A stretch of 64,000 bases of DNA, taken from positions 186,001 through 250,000 of the forward strand of contig CABJBF010000004.1 of the NCBI GenBank assembly GCA_902363805.1, given 5' to 3'. A program made the translations under genes and the position numbers. Shown piece by piece: positions 61,092 through 64,000 of the stretch. The stretch comes from Eubacteriaceae bacterium (GTDB lineage: Bacteria; Bacillota; Clostridia; Lachnospirales; Lachnospiraceae). Every line of letters begins with the position of its first letter. Positions within the stretch are counted from its first letter, which is position 1. The notes below the pieces were generated by a model. That model was not told the DNA's origin, ran no database searches, and saw only the letters and a program-made list of their open reading frames with translations.

Positions 61092-63492
61092 AGAATTATT
61101 GAAAAAAGGATATATTGTTTTAGACGGAGCTATGGGAACCATGCTTCAGAAAAAAGGAATGAAGATGGGAGTGGTTCCTGAAACTTTGGGAATTACCAAA
61201 CCTGATTGGATTATTGATATTCATAAACAATATATTGAAGCCGGTTCGGATATTGTTTATGCAAATACATTTGGCGCAAACAGATATAAGTTAAAGGGTA
61301 CAGGATATTCAACAGAAGAAATAATAAAAAAGGCAATTGAAAACGGTAGAAAAGCATGCGAGGGAAGCGAAAGCTTCGTTGCACTTGATATAGGACCTAT
61401 AGGACAACTTCTTGAACCAACAGGAAGTTTAAGCTTTGAAGAAGCATATGATATTTTTAAAGAAGAAATTCTTGCCGGAAAAGATGCAGATGTAATTGTA
61501 ATTGAAACAATGACTGATTTGTTAGAAACAAAAGCTGCTGTTCTTGCGGCTAAGGAAAATTCAAACTTACCAGTGTTTGTTACAATGACATTTGAAGAAA
61601 ATAAGAGAACATTTACAGGATGTTCAGTCTCAGCAATGGTACTTACAATTGTGGGACTTGGGGTTGATGCAATTGGTGTAAATTGCTCTCTTGGACCTGA
61701 CCAGTTAGCACCAATAGTAGAAGAAATAGGAAAATGGTCAGATATTCCGGTAATTGTAAAGGCTAATGCAGGTTTGCCTGACCCTGTTACAAATGAATAT
61801 GATGTAACACCTGAGCAGTTTGTTGAAGATTATAAACAGATGCTAAAATTTGGTGCTAGAATATTTGGCGGATGTTGTGGTACAAATCCTGAGTATATTC
61901 GTGCCGTTAAAGCAATGCTTGTAGAAGCACAGAAGAATAATGAATTTGAATCAAACAGACAGGAAAGACAACTTGCAATATGTTCTCCAATTAATACCGT
62001 AGTGGTAAACCAACCTAGAATTATCGGTGAAAGAATCAATCCTACAGGTAAAAAGCGTTTTAAACAAGCGTTAGTTGAAAAAGATATGGACTATATTTTA
62101 GGACAGGCAACTGAACAGATAGAAGCCGGAGCTGAAATATTAGATGTAAATGTTGGTCATCCTGAAATCGATGAAAAAGAAATGATGATTAAGACTGTAA
62201 AAGAACTTCAAAGCATTGTTTCAGTTCCACTTCAGATCGATTCAACAAAACCGGAAGTTATTGAGGCGGCTTTGCGAGTTTATAATGGTAAGGCAATTGT
62301 AAACTCGGTAAATGGCGAAGATAAGGTGTTAGATACCATTCTTCCTATTGTTAAAAAGTATGGTGCTGCAGTTATTGGACTTGCATTGGATGAAAATGGT
62401 ATTCCGGCTGATTACAAAGGCAGAGTTGAAATTGCTAAGAAAATATTAAATAAAGCATTAAGTTATGGGATTCCAAAAGAAGACGTTATTATAGACTGTC
62501 TTGTTTTAACGGTTTCAGCAGAACAGAAAGCTGCAGGAGAAACTTTAAAGGCATTAAATATTGTTAAAAATGAATTAGGATTAAGAACTGTTTTGGGTGT
62601 ATCGAACATTTCATTTGGTTTACCAAACAGAGAATTAGTAAATAAGACATTTTTGACAATGGCACTTACAAATGGACTTGATTTGCCTATTATGAATCCG
62701 AATGTTCCGTCAATGGTATGGGCTGTAAGAACTTATAAGGTGCTTGCAGATATAGATAAAAATTCAATGGAATTTATTTCCCATGCGGATGAATATACAG
62801 AGGTAGTTGGAAACAGTAAAACAAAAGAAGGCGCAGTTCCAGCTGATAATGGTGATGCAAATGACGGTAAGAACAGTAAATTGCTAAAGGCAATGGAACA
62901 GGGACTTAAAAATGAGGGGGCAGAACTGACAAGAGCGTATCTTGAAAATAAAGACGCCATGGAAATAATAAATGATATGCTTATTCCGGCATTAGATGTT
63001 GTGGGTGACAAATTTGAAAAAGGAAAAATATTCCTTCCACAGCTAATTATGGCAGCTGATGTTGCAAAAGTATGTTTTGATGAAGTTAAGAATTATATGT
63101 CAGCTAAAGGTGGTCAGTCAGAACAAAAAGGTAAGATTGTAATAGCTACTGTAAAAGGTGATATTCATGATATCGGAAAAAATATTGTGAAAGTAATTCT
63201 TGAAAACTATGGTTATAATGTAATTGACCTTGGAAGAGACGTGGACCCTATGAAGGTAGTAGAAGCCGTAAAGGAAAATGATGTAAAACTCGTAGGTTTA
63301 TCAGCACTTATGACTACGACATTAGGTTCAATGGAAGATACTATTAATCTTTTAAAGGAAAATAATCTTGATTGCAAAATAATGGTCGGTGGAGCTGTGC
63401 TTACTGAAGATTATGCAATGAAAATCGGAGCTGATTATTATGCAAAGGATGCAAAACGAAGTGCAGATATTGCTAAAGAAGTTTTGGGTTAG
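61081..63492 (+). CDS. metH: B12-dependent methionine synthase lacking the activation domain
   Basis: 803 residues from GTG 61081; the frame is open further up but within the preceding gene. Domains in order: homocysteine-binding barrel (~1-300, with DGAMGTMLQ, VNCSLGPDQL and zinc-ligand GGCCGTNPEYI), pterin-binding barrel (~335-600, RINPTGKKRFK, DVNVGHPEID, QIDSTKPEVIE), cap region (~640-700) and cobalamin-binding fold with DIHDIGKN (His ligand) near residue 695. It transfers the methyl group of methyl-THF to homocysteine. The fourth domain is supplied by the upstream gene. Confidence 0.95.
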   Translation: MDVKELLKKGYIVLDGAMGTMLQKKGMKMGVVPETLGITKPDWIIDIHKQYIEAGSDIVYANTFGANRYKLKGTGYSTEEIIKKAIENGRKACEGSESFVALDIGPIGQLLEPTGSLSFEEAYDIFKEEILAGKDADVIVIETMTDLLETKAAVLAAKENSNLPVFVTMTFEENKRTFTGCSVSAMVLTIVGLGVDAIGVNCSLGPDQLAPIVEEIGKWSDIPVIVKANAGLPDPVTNEYDVTPEQFVEDYKQMLKFGARIFGGCCGTNPEYIRAVKAMLVEAQKNNEFESNRQERQLAICSPINTVVVNQPRIIGERINPTGKKRFKQALVEKDMDYILGQATEQIEAGAEILDVNVGHPEIDEKEMMIKTVKELQSIVSVPLQIDSTKPEVIEAALRVYNGKAIVNSVNGEDKVLDTILPIVKKYGAAVIGLALDENGIPADYKGRVEIAKKILNKALSYGIPKEDVIIDCLVLTVSAEQKAAGETLKALNIVKNELGLRTVLGVSNISFGLPNRELVNKTFLTMALTNGLDLPIMNPNVPSMVWAVRTYKVLADIDKNSMEFISHADEYTEVVGNSKTKEGAVPADNGDANDGKNSKLLKAMEQGLKNEGAELTRAYLENKDAMEIINDMLIPALDVVGDKFEKGKIFLPQLIMAADVAKVCFDEVKNYMSAKGGQSEQKGKIVIATVKGDIHDIGKNIVKVILENYGYNVIDLGRDVDPMKVVEAVKENDVKLVGLSALMTTTLGSMEDTINLLKENNLDCKIMVGGAVLTEDYAMKIGADYYAKDAKRSADIAKEVLG

Positions 63493-63507
63493 AGAATATA
63501 AAAATAG

Positions 63508-63543
63508 CGGTGGTAATAGATGGAAATCTGACCACCGTTTTAT
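63508..63543 (+). terminator. Terminator of the methionine operon
   Basis: CGGTGGT (63508-63514) pairs with ACCACCG (63531-63537), with extra pairing inside, followed by TTTTATT. Confidence 0.75.
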
Positions 63544-63602
63544 TATTGTGCTACTCCAATTCTTGACAAAGAGTTAAGTTTGGATATTTTAAATATAAAA
63601 AT

Positions 63603-63633
63603 AAAAAAGAACCAACAGTGTTGGTTCTTTTTT
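63603..63633. terminator. Terminator of rpmB
   Basis: A perfect 15-bp stem (63603-63617 with 63619-63633, AAAAAAGAACCAACA) sits directly below the rpmB stop. The A-run on the left arm gives the T-run for minus-strand transcripts, and it works for the plus strand as well. Confidence 0.88.
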
Positions 63634-63634
63634 A

Positions 63635-63820
63635 TTAAGCACGTTCAACCTTACCTGATCTTAAGCAAGAAGTACAAACGTACATTTTCTTTGCGCCTCC
63701 GTTAACTTTAACTTTAACAGATTTGATATTTGATTTCCACATTTTATTTGAACGTCTATGAGAATGGCTCACAGCGTTACCAAAATGAGCACCCTTATCG
63801 CAAATTTCACATTTAGCCAT
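63635..63820 (-). CDS. rpmB: 50S ribosomal protein L28
   Basis: 61 residues, typical length. It has the L28 zinc-ribbon-like start MAKCEICDKGAHFGNAVSHSHRRSNKMWKSNIKSVKV and the second CxxC pair (VCTSCLRSG). An AAGGAGGT site precedes ATG. Its promoter must lie in 63821-64000, which otherwise holds only a small hairpin (AGGTCAAATTAACGTAATTGACCT). Confidence 0.98.
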   Translation of the reverse strand: MAKCEICDKGAHFGNAVSHSHRRSNKMWKSNIKSVKVKVNGGAKKMYVCTSCLRSGKVERA

Positions 63821-64000
63821 AATAGCACCTCCTTACACAAAACAATTAGGTCAAATTAACGTAATTGACCTGACACAAAGAGCATTCTAACAGAAAATAT
63901 TGCAATTTGCAACAGTTTTTTGTATAAATATAAAAATAAATATAGAAGAAACAGTTTAATCACAAGTACGGATGTATAAATAAATCCACAGTTTCTTATT

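Overview
The window is low-GC, densely packed Firmicutes DNA that looks like a gut-type anaerobic Clostridia genome, most probably Lachnospiraceae. The evidence is [FeFe]-hydrogenase maturases (hydG, hydF), a Feo iron-uptake operon, a GerW/YtfJ sporulation gene next to a DUF2953 gene, T-box control, near-perfect AGGAGG ribosome binding sites and many clostridial membrane proteins. Species cannot be named from this sequence alone. No prophage, plasmid, IS transposase or CRISPR array is visible. The accessory signal lies in short palindromic elements and regulatory DNA.

Layout. 1-3.4 kb: tail of an FtsX-type permease, whose terminator hairpin carries a 172-bp inverted-repeat element, then a hybrid sensor kinase. 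3.4-7.0 kb: hydG, a PHP-domain gene and hydF. 7.2-10.8 kb: a DtxR-family repressor divergent from feoA-feoA-feoB, with an inverted-repeat operator over the feo -10 box. 11.1-19.9 kb: a LytTR response regulator/GHKL kinase pair, then two family 3 glycoside hydrolases. The first is membrane anchored with its two GH3 domains in swapped order. Both GH3 genes have the same 9-bp direct repeat at 21-bp pitch upstream, which fits LytTR binding, so 11.1-19.2 kb reads as one sensing-and-saccharification regulon. A GtrA-like protein gene follows.

20-27.9 kb: iron-dependent alcohol dehydrogenase, MATE exporter, a YibE/F pair, PAP2 phosphatase, a secreted Fn3-M15 peptidase and a ~200-bp giant palindrome. 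27.8-29.8 kb: a YtrA-type GntR/ABC operon with a perfect 18-18-18 operator enclosing its promoter. 29.8-31.4 kb: a T-box leader with a probable alanine specifier ahead of alaA, an alanine transaminase gene. 31.5-36.7 kb: flavin reductase, small alarmone synthetase, exonuclease III and a three-gene ABC operon on the minus strand. 37-39.5 kb: Gfo/Idh/MocA oxidoreductase, tmRNA (ssrA, minus strand) and a formate/nitrite channel.

39.7-47.8 kb: lipoprotein, OmpR-type two-component system, isolated hisH-hisF, lipid kinase, ung and an ABC-F ATPase. 47.9-52.2 kb: a 1414-residue activator/dehydratase-type fusion. 52.4-59.5 kb: rhomboid-like membrane protein with a zinc-ribbon tail, malQ, lysA, two unknown genes, the DUF2953/GerW pair and a 47-aa membrane peptide gene. 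59.5-63.5 kb: metF, a stand-alone methionine synthase activation domain and a short metH, i.e. a split B12-dependent methionine synthase. The window closes with rpmB (L28) on the minus strand.

Most gene blocks end in strong, often bidirectional, intrinsic terminators. Several starts were moved from the longest ORF to a downstream codon with a proper ribosome binding site (hydF, the second GH3, MATE, alaA, the ABC ATPase at 35 kb, the formate channel, hisH, the two unknowns at 56-57.9 kb, gerW and metH).
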